A DNA stretch of 7,686 nt from Candidatus Sabulitectum sp. (GCA_029934845.1 JAOZLN010000095.1:1-7686), one strand, 5' to 3'; counted from the first letter of the stretch, positions 1 to 7,355 are shown. Numbers and translations: made by a program. The notes: a model not told the origin generated them from the sequence alone.

Positions 1-300
1 GACCTCAACATTGGTGGGTTCTATAAGCTGAACAAGCATTTTACAGTTATGGCAGCTGCTTCTGAACTGGAACATCTATTTCTGTCAGACGATTCCACTT
101 CCAATGCTCAAGACGTAATGCAGTACACTAAATTCACCGTAGCTCTGCAGATAGAACTGGGACCATTCCTGAATCGTACAGAACTTGACCCATACGAAAG
201 ACTCAGGTACACCGATGACGATGAAGCTCTTGAACTGCTCCGAGAATACAGAGCTCGGGCCCGGGAAGAGATCCAGGAGATGGAATCCACCATCAACTGA
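1..300 (+). CDS. 3' end of an unrecognised protein gene (5' truncated by window edge)
   Basis: The frame is open from base 1 to the TGA at 298-300, giving 99 visible residues. The true start lies upstream, and the ATG at 49 is probably only an internal methionine because coding continues before it. The visible N-terminal part has two stretches of alternating polar and hydrophobic residues (GGFYKLNKHFTVMAAAS and FTVALQIELGPFLN). These look like paired beta strands, of the kind seen at the end of an outer-membrane barrel or beta sandwich. The last 30 or so residues are strongly charged (EALELLREYRARAREEIQEM) and are predicted by eye to form an amphipathic helix. I do not recognise the family. 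A barrel or porin-like C-terminus is one possibility, but the charged helical tail argues against a barrel that ends in a terminal aromatic strand. It lies 93 bp upstream of the RecJ-like gene on the same strand, so it may share its transcript. Confidence 0.6.
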   Translation, partial: DLNIGGFYKLNKHFTVMAAASELEHLFLSDDSTSNAQDVMQYTKFTVALQIELGPFLNRTELDPYERLRYTDDDEALELLREYRARAREEIQEMESTIN

Positions 301-310
301 TCTTTTTCCG

Positions 311-340
311 TTGACAGCAGCACAAAAGTCTGCAATCTTA
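311..340 (+). promoter_or_regulatory. Possible promoter ahead of the RecJ-like/epimerase pair
   Basis: A perfect sigma-70-type -35 hexamer, TTGACA, lies at 311-316, just after the stop of the preceding gene. At a spacing of 16-18 bp only weak -10 matches are found (around CAATCTTA, 333-340). The position, 55-80 bases before the ATG at 394, suits a promoter. However, one hexamer without a good partner is weak evidence, and read-through from the upstream gene is equally possible. Confidence 0.2.
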
Positions 341-393
341 CACGGTCAGAGAGAACAAAAGAAAAACAAGAATACAATACGGAAAGTGATATA

Positions 394-1869
394 ATGGCAC
401 GCCTGGGAACCTTCGACTGCGAACGAATAATGAAAAGGACCAGGCTTAGCAACCTGGCAAAAGCTGTTCTTAAAAGCAGGTTTCCCGAAGCAAAAGATTC
501 TGTAGACCGGTGGTTGCCCTCAAAACCGGACTGGGGCAAATTACTTCCAGACCTGGATATTCTTCAGGAAGAACTCAAGGCTCTGAAAAAGCGCGGGGGC
601 AAAATAGTCCTCTACGGCCATGATGACATGGACGGAGTTACCGGAATCTTCATTGGTCTGCGAATACTGCGCAATGAGGGTTTTCATGTGATTCCCATCG
701 TTCCACGCAGAGACATTGAGACCTATGGGATAAGACCGGGAAGGCTTAAAGGAGTACTGGAAGCAGGCGATCTTCTGATGACCGTTGATTACGGCTGCAG
801 TGCTGTTGAAGGTGTCACCTGGGCACGGAACGCAGGTGCAAGAATTGTTATCACCGATCACCACACGCTTAACCCCCCGCTTCCTCCATCACACGGTATG
901 GTAAACCCCCAGGTAACCGGAGGCGCAGCAGCAGACCTTGCAGGATGCGGTGTGCTTTATGCCGCTCTGTCTCACATTTACCCCAAATGGGACAACGATC
1001 CTCAGTTGCTTGCAGCAGTGGCCCTGGGAACGGTAAGCGACCGGGTTCCCTTCACAGAGTGGAACAGATATCTGCTGCACCGCTTTTCAATTATTGATAC
1101 TTCGAAACTCACCGAAGGGCTTAAACTGCTTCTGGAAAAATGGCCCTGCCGCAAGCATGCGTGGACAGGTGCAATGGTACGCCAGCAGATAACAAGCACA
1201 ATAGGCAAGGGTGACAGCTCTGGTATTTCCTCTATGATAGATTTTATGTTCAGCTATGATGCCGCCTGGTGTCAGCATCTGTGGGATACCATGCATGGTA
1301 CCAGCGTAGAGAGGGGACACCTTCTAAGCGATGTTGTGACCAACGCCATTAAACACAAAGACTCTGAAGCGGATGCCCTTGGAATGATCCTGGTTTTTCT
1401 TGAGGATATACCGGGGGGAATGGGTGGAACGCTTGCCAGCAGACTTTGCAAGATATATCGCAGGGGTACAATAATTGTTACCCGGCGGAAAGACGGAAAA
1501 CTCGCCGGTGACACCAGGTCTATTGGTGACTGGAACATGGCTGGCTTTCTTGTAAGCATGAAGGATACTTTTTCCAGTGCCGGAGGGCACTACCGTGCTG
1601 CAGGTTTTGCCTACGAGGGAACCGACTGGCTGAAGCTCCGGGAGCTTCTTATTACTCACATGACCGAGTACCCCACGAACCCGGTACCCAAACCTCATAT
1701 AGATCTTGTTCTGGATTCCCTGCCGGAACCGAATCAGTTCACCGCTCTTGCGCCTTTCGGCCCGGGTTTTCTGCCTGTGGCTGTTAAAATAGGCTCTATG
1801 CGCTACCTGCTTCACCTTAACAACAAAGGGCAGGCTAACTGGTGCATAACCGAGGACAGCGGAGAATAG
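394..1869 (+). CDS. RecJ-like DHH/DHHA1 family phosphoesterase
   Basis: This 491-residue protein is a likely cytoplasmic metal-dependent phosphodiesterase or 5'-3' single-strand exonuclease of the RecJ/DHH superfamily. DHH-domain motifs appear in order: GHDDMDG (residues 75-81), VDYG (131-134), the signature DHH (155-157) followed by VNPQ (170-173), and LGTVSDRVP (211-219). The DHHA1 part carries GGMGGTLASRL (341-351) and SAGGHYRAAGF (395-405), with the family GGH. Near the C-terminus, LAPFGPGFLPV (452-462) matches the entry to the RecJ OB-fold, but only about 30 residues follow, so that fold seems shortened. Bacterial RecJ is usually about 550-580 residues, so this is a short member. ATG 394 is the first start codon in a frame that is open back to the TGA at 298-300, and GGAAAG (381-386) sits 7 bases before it. 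Alternatives are an oligoribonuclease-like or archaeal-type DHH enzyme. Family assignment is firm; the substrate is not known. Confidence 0.9.
   Translation: MARLGTFDCERIMKRTRLSNLAKAVLKSRFPEAKDSVDRWLPSKPDWGKLLPDLDILQEELKALKKRGGKIVLYGHDDMDGVTGIFIGLRILRNEGFHVIPIVPRRDIETYGIRPGRLKGVLEAGDLLMTVDYGCSAVEGVTWARNAGARIVITDHHTLNPPLPPSHGMVNPQVTGGAAADLAGCGVLYAALSHIYPKWDNDPQLLAAVALGTVSDRVPFTEWNRYLLHRFSIIDTSKLTEGLKLLLEKWPCRKHAWTGAMVRQQITSTIGKGDSSGISSMIDFMFSYDAAWCQHLWDTMHGTSVERGHLLSDVVTNAIKHKDSEADALGMILVFLEDIPGGMGGTLASRLCKIYRRGTIIVTRRKDGKLAGDTRSIGDWNMAGFLVSMKDTFSSAGGHYRAAGFAYEGTDWLKLRELLITHMTEYPTNPVPKPHIDLVLDSLPEPNQFTALAPFGPGFLPVAVKIGSMRYLLHLNNKGQANWCITEDSGE
1861..1869 (+). promoter_or_regulatory. Ribosome binding site of the epimerase inside the RecJ-like gene end
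   Basis: GGAGAA at 1861-1866 lies within the last codons of the RecJ-like gene, directly before its TAG stop and 5 bases (counted from GGAG) before the epimerase ATG. Terminating ribosomes therefore stand on the next start site, which suggests translational coupling. This fixes the epimerase start at 1870. Confidence 0.6.
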
Positions 1870-2820
1870 ATGAAAAAATACCTGGTGACCGGATGTGCTG
1901 GCTTCATAGGCAGCACACTTACAGACAGGCTCTTGTCACAGGGCGCTTCAGTCACCGGTATTGATGTCTTCCGCGATTACTATGATGTATCCATCAAGAG
2001 ACAAAACATCGCTTCAGCGCTGAAAAACCCCTCATTTACTCTGATAGAGAAAGATCTGTCCACGCAACTGGATTATCTGAACAGCCTGGCAGACAGCTCT
2101 GACGAACTGGTCATCTATCATCTTGCTGCACAGGCAGGGGTAAGAAAATCGTGGGGCAATGATTTTCGCATTTACACCAGAGACAACATAGACGCCACTC
2201 AGAATCTTCTTGAGTGGGCTCATTCCCGGGGAAACGTTAAAAATTTCGTTTACGCCTCTTCCTCGTCAATTTACGGCGTTCCTGCGGTTCTTCCAATGAC
2301 AGAGGATCAGACCGTGCCAATACCGCACTCCCCCTACGGAGTAACCAAACTTGCAGCGGAAAATCTGGTCAGACTGTACACTGCCAACATGGGTCTGCCT
2401 TCTACAAGTCTAAGATTCTTTACAGTATACGGCCCGCGGCAGAGACCGGACATGGCTTTCAACCGGTTTATAAGGGCAGCCTTTGAAGGGAAACCAATTG
2501 GCGTATTCGGTGACGGAGGTCAAACCAGAGACTTCACCTTTGTTGATGACATCGTTAACGGTCTGATACTTGCCGAGAACTCTGTAAAGGGGCTTGCCAT
2601 GAACCTTGGCGGCGGCAACCGGGTAACACTGCTTCACACCATTGAAACCCTTGCAGAGGTCATGGGCAGAGATATCCGTATCAATTTCTCGGAAAGCAAA
2701 CTGGGGGATGTACCTGACACCTGGGCATCAGCTGAACTCGCCTTTTCCGAAATGGGCTGGAAGCCCTCCATCTCTCTTGAAGAAGGGCTTCTGCGGGAAG
2801 TCAACTGGTTACGGTCATAG
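1870..2820 (+). CDS. NAD-dependent sugar-nucleotide epimerase/dehydratase (extended SDR, UDP-glucuronate/UDP-glucose 4-epimerase-like)
   Basis: This is a complete 316-residue extended short-chain dehydrogenase of normal family length. It has the NAD-binding Rossmann motif GCAGFIG (8-14) at the N-terminus and an acidic D32 at the end of the second strand, which suits NAD. It also has HLAAQAGVRKSW (84-95), the catalytic serine stretch YASSSSIYG (128-136), and the catalytic pair Y156/K160 in SPYGVTK. Further motifs are RFFTVYGPRQRPDMA (182-196), RDFTFVDDIV (220-229) and GDVPDTWAS (279-287). The last three resemble UDP-glucuronate 4-epimerases and related GalE-like enzymes, which invert C4 of a UDP-sugar through a 4-keto intermediate. 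Such products feed cell-surface polysaccharide. No other glycan genes are visible here, so the exact substrate is open; a dehydratase of the same superfamily is less likely. It starts immediately after the RecJ-like stop codon, and its 3' end overlaps the opposing gene by 20 bp. Confidence 0.9.
   Translation: MKKYLVTGCAGFIGSTLTDRLLSQGASVTGIDVFRDYYDVSIKRQNIASALKNPSFTLIEKDLSTQLDYLNSLADSSDELVIYHLAAQAGVRKSWGNDFRIYTRDNIDATQNLLEWAHSRGNVKNFVYASSSSIYGVPAVLPMTEDQTVPIPHSPYGVTKLAAENLVRLYTANMGLPSTSLRFFTVYGPRQRPDMAFNRFIRAAFEGKPIGVFGDGGQTRDFTFVDDIVNGLILAENSVKGLAMNLGGGNRVTLLHTIETLAEVMGRDIRINFSESKLGDVPDTWASAELAFSEMGWKPSISLEEGLLREVNWLRS
2801..2820. other. Tail-to-tail overlap of two convergent coding regions
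   Basis: The last 20 bases of the plus-strand epimerase gene (stop TAG, 2818-2820) are also the last 20 bases of the minus-strand secreted-protein gene (stop TGA, reading 2803 to 2801). On the minus strand they encode MTVTS and the stop. I saw no hairpin followed by a T-run on either side, so no intrinsic terminator separates the convergent transcripts. Confidence 0.85.
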
Positions 2821-5800
2821 TTCCAACAGAAAAAACCCAGTCATGCTCTCCCAGTATCTCCCCATCCGGCCCCAGAATCTTTACCTTTACTCGGTGTTCT
2901 CCATCCGTAAGAAATTCGTTTACGAAGAACTGAACTAGATCTCCGTCAATAACCGGCTCTAGAACCTTTCCGTGAACCATCGCCTCGGCTGTCCATCCCG
3001 ATACCGGATCCTTAAAATCTGCCAGTACCTGAAGAACAGGAGTGTGATCGTACACAGTTCCAGTTGGATAAAGCGAGCTGAATACCACGTCCGGTCTGGA
3101 AACAACACTCATCTCAAAAGTTTCCCTTGTCTCATTCCCTGCCAGGTCAACTGCACAGACTTCCACCGGAACTGTTTCCCCGGCAAAGGGCAGGAAATCA
3201 AGAGTACAGTTCCATACCGAATCTCCCCGGAGTACCAGTGTCTGGCTCTCAAGGGAATCTACAGACAATGTAACTTCCGCAACTCCGGAAAGATCATCTT
3301 CACAAGTAACCTCTACCACTCCCTGCATGGTGCTGTGATCTATTCCGTCTGAATGGATGGAAAACTCTGGAACAATGCTGTCCAGCATAAAGGCCCACTG
3401 AAGATCTTCTATGAATTCGCCACTGCTTTGCATAAGCGTAACCGAACCCTGGTCAAAAAAGTCAGACGGCGAAAGAGGCGCAAAACACCAGGAGTCATCC
3501 TGCTTCTCGGGATAGATCACAGTTTCGCCGGACTGCAGATAAATCTCCCCTGCACTGTATGTCTCCACTGTTGAGAAGCTGAATGTCTCGGGAAGACTTT
3601 TCTGATAACCTGTAGGATTCAAAGAATGAGCAGAAAGCATCTCAGGCTCAAAAGAAAGCCCCATGTCAATTATTCCACCACCCTCTTCAACCTTCCAGCC
3701 ATGAAGATAGATCCAGAAAACTGCGGAAGAGTCCGGTTCTGTAAGAGATATCAGTTCGCTTGAAGTTGGTGATGCTGATCTTGAGTGAAGCTCGGACATA
3801 CCGTCAACAATTCTGTTCCCGTTCCTGTCCACGAAGAGGAAAAGATCAAGATCAAGCCCCGGCTGAATTGAAACGGTTTCAATGCTCATACTCCGTTCTC
3901 CTGAAGGAACCCTGAAGGGGCCAATAATAACTGTTGATGAGAGTGGATCGTCCGGATCATCCTGTTGAATATCAATATTGAGATAACTGCGGATCCAGTG
4001 CGAGCTGCTGTCTTCAGAACTGGTCGGGCCTTCTGGAATACAGACCCCGGCCACGGGAACTCTTATGGCGGACCGATTGTCCAGCCACTGTCTGTCTCTG
4101 TTCGAAACGGGATCGACAGGTGCAGGCACAGCGCACTGCCACTGACGCCATGTGAACATGCTGTTCCTGTTATCAAGAACTGCATAGCAGCTGTCACCGG
4201 CAGCAGGAATGAACGGGTACTCAATCGCACAGCAGTTCATGCCATCCCTGTAATCCCTGAAATTTTTTCCATCCATGTAGTACACCTGGCCGGTGGATGC
4301 AACATTCCGCCATGGGATCCAGTCGGCATTGCGAAGAAAACCTTCATTCTGACTGCCGATGGAATAAAGAGACCCTGTGAAGTAGGGAACCGGATACAAA
4401 CTTTCTGTAACGGGAACAGCCTGACCCTGCCCGCGCATGGCCACAGCAGGCCCCTGCGGTACAGCGTACGGCACGATGTAGTTCAGGGAATACAGGCTGT
4501 CCTCGGTGAAGCCGGTGTTTGAACTGCCTGCGGAGCCGAAAGCGGATATGATATCGAAAGTATACCCTCCGTTCGGCTCCCACCCCAGAAGAAAAGAACA
4601 TTTCCCCAGGTCATCAGTGTAGTCAAAAGCAGTTACAGAATTGGCATTCTCCCAGTGTGACCTTACCAGAACCATTGCCCCGCCCACGGGAACGCCGCCG
4701 GGGTCAGTAACCGAAACCTCTACATCAGCGGTTCTGGTGTACCCGGAATCCCCCTGCATGTAACCTGATCCCTCCGGTGCAAGAACTGATTCCGTTACAG
4801 GCCAGAGTCTTCCCTCCGGGCCAAAGGCTGTGATGGTAGAGATCGTTTTGCCTTTGTGATCAACACCCTCACCTGATACCCACAGATTCCCGATTCCCGA
4901 GACCCCGTAGTTTATGTCCCAGTGGTTCCACCGTTCACTTGCGGGATCAAGATACTGATTCCACTGATGATCTTCTCCGCGACAACCAACCACATATGCC
5001 GGAATAAAACATGCACGGCAGAGCGCAGTCTGCAAAATTGACTGTTCTCCGCAGGAACCGTAAGCCTTGCTGTAAATGGTCATAGGTTGCAGGTCGTTAG
5101 TCATATACCCGAAAGACATCAGCCCGCCTGGCTGTGAATGAGACTGGAAATTGCAGAGGCGGACAACGGCTTCTTCGTATGTTTCCGCACCTGCCATACG
5201 CTGCTCAAGAGTTCTTCCCCGGAGGCCGTCCGAGGGAATGAAATCACGCCAGAAAAGGTGATCCGGTGTGTTTCCGTAAAGGCTGTCCGGTTGAAAATTC
5301 AGATACTCTCTTTCTGACAGTGCAAGAGTGTCCCATGGTGTGTTCCAGTATGTTGCATCTACTCTTCCGGGAATCTCAAAGAGTATTCTTGGATGAACAA
5401 CGAACCGGTAGTAATTCTCCCGTGATATCTCGAACCAGCCTTCTGCTGTTCTCAGTTCACACACGGTACCGTCTTCAGAATCAAGCAGGCGGACGTAGCG
5501 CAGGTTTTCAGCCGCGTCATACACATTCCCGGCGTTTACAGAGAGCAGATCAATATCTTTGTTGTCTTCCATTGCCAGAAGAACATCTGTGGGGGTGTTG
5601 GCAATACAGTACGCGATCTCATCTCTGTCCCGGGGATCTGCATTAATGATCTCACTGGCAAATGCATGTACTGTGGATGAGCCAGAGGGTGATCGGAACA
5701 CCGAGTATGGTGTGAAATATCTCGAGTAATACGAGTCTATTGACGCAACGCCACCGTTGGGTTCAAACCCCCACGAAAAACTTTCAAAGAAGGAATTACC

Positions 5801-7228
5801 GGATCCATCTGCACTCTGTTCATAGAGGTCTGTTGAACCTGTGGAATTTCCAACTGCCAGTTCTTCATGACCATCACCGTCAAGATCAAAGAAGAACGGT
5901 GTTGCATACTGGCCAACATCGATCAGGCTGAATTCAGAGCCCTCGGCAGAGTCCACCCATTCCCCTCTTTCATTCTTTGAGAAACAAAGAATTGTACCAC
6001 TGGCAGTGCCGAAGACCAACTGGTCTTCCCTGGAAGCCGGAGCCCCGGAAGGGATAGAAGGTATGCCCTCTATCCGGGCCCAGTTGCCGTGGAACCAGCC
6101 ATCAAGTCCGGCAAGAAAGTACACCCCGCCCTCCATTGTTCCTGCAACAAGATCCGGAAAGTCGTCACCGTTCACAAAGGCCACTGCAAGATTGGGATAT
6201 GTGCCAGGAACAGGCGGCAGGTTCAGTAGTACAAGCGAATCAGAGAAGGGCTCTGCTTCGTAAAGAATGCCGTCACGGGTACCGCAGACAAGAACGGTTT
6301 CCCCGGACAGATTCACTGCCGCAGGCGATATGTTAAGAAGGTCGTTCCCGTTCTCGACTGTATTTATGGCAGACCACAGGGGCAGAGGCAGATCATTCCC
6401 TGTATCTGACGAATAGAAACTCAGGCCGGCCTGCCGGGTTCCTACAGCCAGCACGACAGTAGAATCATCCAGTGTAAAAAGTGCAGGTGAGCTGAAAGCT
6501 CCGGGATTCATTGGAAACACAGTGCGGGTTCCCTGAAAGAATGGGAGAAAGCAGGGGGTTTCCACAGTGCCTCGGTTTCTGAAAACAAGCACATTCCCAG
6601 GTTCGGTACAGACCACAAGATCAGCAAGACCGTCACCATCCATATTACCCAGAGCAGAACCGGTAACCGCAACCGGGCCAAAACCCTCTGTTCTTAAAAG
6701 AATGGAATCTCCGCTGAATACGGTCAGAACACCTTCATCACTCATAAAAGAGGAATCCGGGCTGCCGTCATTGTTCATATCGTACGATCTTACGGATTCA
6801 AGAACCTCTGGAACCTCTGTGATCTCTGTCCAGAACGGAGCAACAAGAACTCTTCTGCTGGAACCGGCTTCAATCACAAGATCCTCTAACCCGTCCTGGT
6901 TCACGTCGGCAAAAGCAGGGATTGCTTCCGATTGCATATCACTGTGAAATTCCCGGTAGAGAAGATCGGTGAATTTTGCAGCAAGGTCGCTTCTTAACCA
7001 TTCACAGCTGAGCTGAACAGCCATCAGGGCCGAATCCGGCAGAACACTGCTGAAACCCGGCAATGGGCCCGGCGCAATGGTGCTAACTGTTTCAATATCA
7101 CTGAATCCCGTTGAATCAGAGCAGACCGCCCAGGCATAGCCTCCCGGTGGGACAGAGATAGAAGATGCTTCCTCCGGAGAGAACTGAAAAACAGAAAACA
7201 GTATCACTGCTGAAAATAAAAAGATCAT
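2801..7228 (-). CDS. Large secreted multidomain protein: FG-GAP/VCBS-type repeats, transglutaminase-like core, Ig-like modules
   Basis: This 1475-residue protein is probably exported. Residues 1 to about 22 are a hydrophobic signal-like segment (MIFLFSAVILFSVFQF) with no basic residue. Residues 101-460 carry at least five Asp-rich FG-GAP/VCBS-like calcium loops: DVNQDGLED (108-116), DMNNDGSPD (150-158), NMDGDGLAD (195-203), VNGDDFPD (352-359) and DLDGDGHEE (448-456). These imply a beta-propeller. Residues 715-775 form a transglutaminase-like core with the apparent triad C726 (YGSCGEQS), H754 (DHQWNQ) and D771 (HWDINYG). Beyond it lie a carboxypeptidase-regulatory or Ig-like module (834-898), a PPC-like region with a possible calcium loop DRNGNRIVD (1134-1142), an Ig-like module (1284-1375) and a final beta-rich module. 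The superfamily covers cysteine proteases, amidases and crosslinkers, so the activity is uncertain. No LPXTG, PEP-CTERM or recognised type IX sorting signal ends the protein. ATG 7228 is the only start codon before an upstream in-frame stop. Confidence 0.85.
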   Translation of the reverse strand: MIFLFSAVILFSVFQFSPEEASSISVPPGGYAWAVCSDSTGFSDIETVSTIAPGPLPGFSSVLPDSALMAVQLSCEWLRSDLAAKFTDLLYREFHSDMQSEAIPAFADVNQDGLEDLVIEAGSSRRVLVAPFWTEITEVPEVLESVRSYDMNNDGSPDSSFMSDEGVLTVFSGDSILLRTEGFGPVAVTGSALGNMDGDGLADLVVCTEPGNVLVFRNRGTVETPCFLPFFQGTRTVFPMNPGAFSSPALFTLDDSTVVLAVGTRQAGLSFYSSDTGNDLPLPLWSAINTVENGNDLLNISPAAVNLSGETVLVCGTRDGILYEAEPFSDSLVLLNLPPVPGTYPNLAVAFVNGDDFPDLVAGTMEGGVYFLAGLDGWFHGNWARIEGIPSIPSGAPASREDQLVFGTASGTILCFSKNERGEWVDSAEGSEFSLIDVGQYATPFFFDLDGDGHEELAVGNSTGSTDLYEQSADGSGNSFFESFSWGFEPNGGVASIDSYYSRYFTPYSVFRSPSGSSTVHAFASEIINADPRDRDEIAYCIANTPTDVLLAMEDNKDIDLLSVNAGNVYDAAENLRYVRLLDSEDGTVCELRTAEGWFEISRENYYRFVVHPRILFEIPGRVDATYWNTPWDTLALSEREYLNFQPDSLYGNTPDHLFWRDFIPSDGLRGRTLEQRMAGAETYEEAVVRLCNFQSHSQPGGLMSFGYMTNDLQPMTIYSKAYGSCGEQSILQTALCRACFIPAYVVGCRGEDHQWNQYLDPASERWNHWDINYGVSGIGNLWVSGEGVDHKGKTISTITAFGPEGRLWPVTESVLAPEGSGYMQGDSGYTRTADVEVSVTDPGGVPVGGAMVLVRSHWENANSVTAFDYTDDLGKCSFLLGWEPNGGYTFDIISAFGSAGSSNTGFTEDSLYSLNYIVPYAVPQGPAVAMRGQGQAVPVTESLYPVPYFTGSLYSIGSQNEGFLRNADWIPWRNVASTGQVYYMDGKNFRDYRDGMNCCAIEYPFIPAAGDSCYAVLDNRNSMFTWRQWQCAVPAPVDPVSNRDRQWLDNRSAIRVPVAGVCIPEGPTSSEDSSSHWIRSYLNIDIQQDDPDDPLSSTVIIGPFRVPSGERSMSIETVSIQPGLDLDLFLFVDRNGNRIVDGMSELHSRSASPTSSELISLTEPDSSAVFWIYLHGWKVEEGGGIIDMGLSFEPEMLSAHSLNPTGYQKSLPETFSFSTVETYSAGEIYLQSGETVIYPEKQDDSWCFAPLSPSDFFDQGSVTLMQSSGEFIEDLQWAFMLDSIVPEFSIHSDGIDHSTMQGVVEVTCEDDLSGVAEVTLSVDSLESQTLVLRGDSVWNCTLDFLPFAGETVPVEVCAVDLAGNETRETFEMSVVSRPDVVFSSLYPTGTVYDHTPVLQVLADFKDPVSGWTAEAMVHGKVLEPVIDGDLVQFFVNEFLTDGEHRVKVKILGPDGEILGEHDWVFSVGTMTVTS

Positions 7229-7233
7229 CTGAA

Positions 7234-7240
7234 CCTCCGG
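7234..7240 (-). promoter_or_regulatory. Strong ribosome binding site of the large secreted protein gene
   Basis: Read on the minus strand, CCGGAGG ends 5 bases before the ATG at 7228. The GGAGG core is a near-ideal Shine-Dalgarno sequence. It confirms the start even though the signal segment is unusually short in its N-region. Confidence 0.7.
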
Positions 7241-7268
7241 TGCCTCTGTGATTTGTAATGTTGTATCT

Positions 7269-7296
7269 ATGTTAATGCGTAGCTATATTGTTTCAA
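7269..7296 (-). promoter_or_regulatory. Candidate promoter of the large secreted protein gene
   Basis: On the minus strand, TTGAAA (7296-7291, five of six matches to the -35 consensus) is followed after 16 bases by TAACAT (7274-7269, four of six to the -10 consensus). Transcription would begin about 30-35 bases before the ATG, a leader that just holds the ribosome binding site. The match is by eye, and it assumes that this organism uses a sigma-70-like consensus. Confidence 0.35.
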
Positions 7297-7355
7297 GAGA
7301 TGCAGAAGATCCCGCCCTCAGAGTTAACATACATTCTTTACAACTGCAAAAGAAC

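Noticed and set aside
298..396. The 5' partial gene and the RecJ-like gene are in the same frame with no other stop between them, hinting at TGA read-through or recoding
   Set aside because: The 93 codon-aligned bases between them lack protein-like character, and a ribosome binding site precedes ATG 394. The 1475-codon gene has no internal TGA and ends in one, which fits the standard bacterial code.
1287..1300. Perfect 14-bp palindrome TACCATGCATGGTA
   Set aside because: It sits inside the RecJ-like coding region (WDTMHGT) far from any start. It has no second copy in the window that I noticed, so it is most likely chance.
1324..1815. Minus-strand open frame of 163 codons opposite the RecJ-like gene
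   Set aside because: It overlaps conserved DHHA1 coding sequence on the plus strand and has no recognisable motif or start signal.
2821..2938. Possible intrinsic terminator or small gene just after the epimerase stop
   Set aside because: The A-run near 2829-2834 has no adjacent stable stem, and the bases are part of the C-terminal Ig-like coding region of the minus-strand gene.
3965..4522. Plus-strand open frame of 185 codons opposite the secreted protein gene
   Set aside because: It lies wholly inside the well-supported minus-strand gene. It shows no recognisable motif, no clear ribosome binding site and no protein-like domain pattern, so it is a shadow frame.
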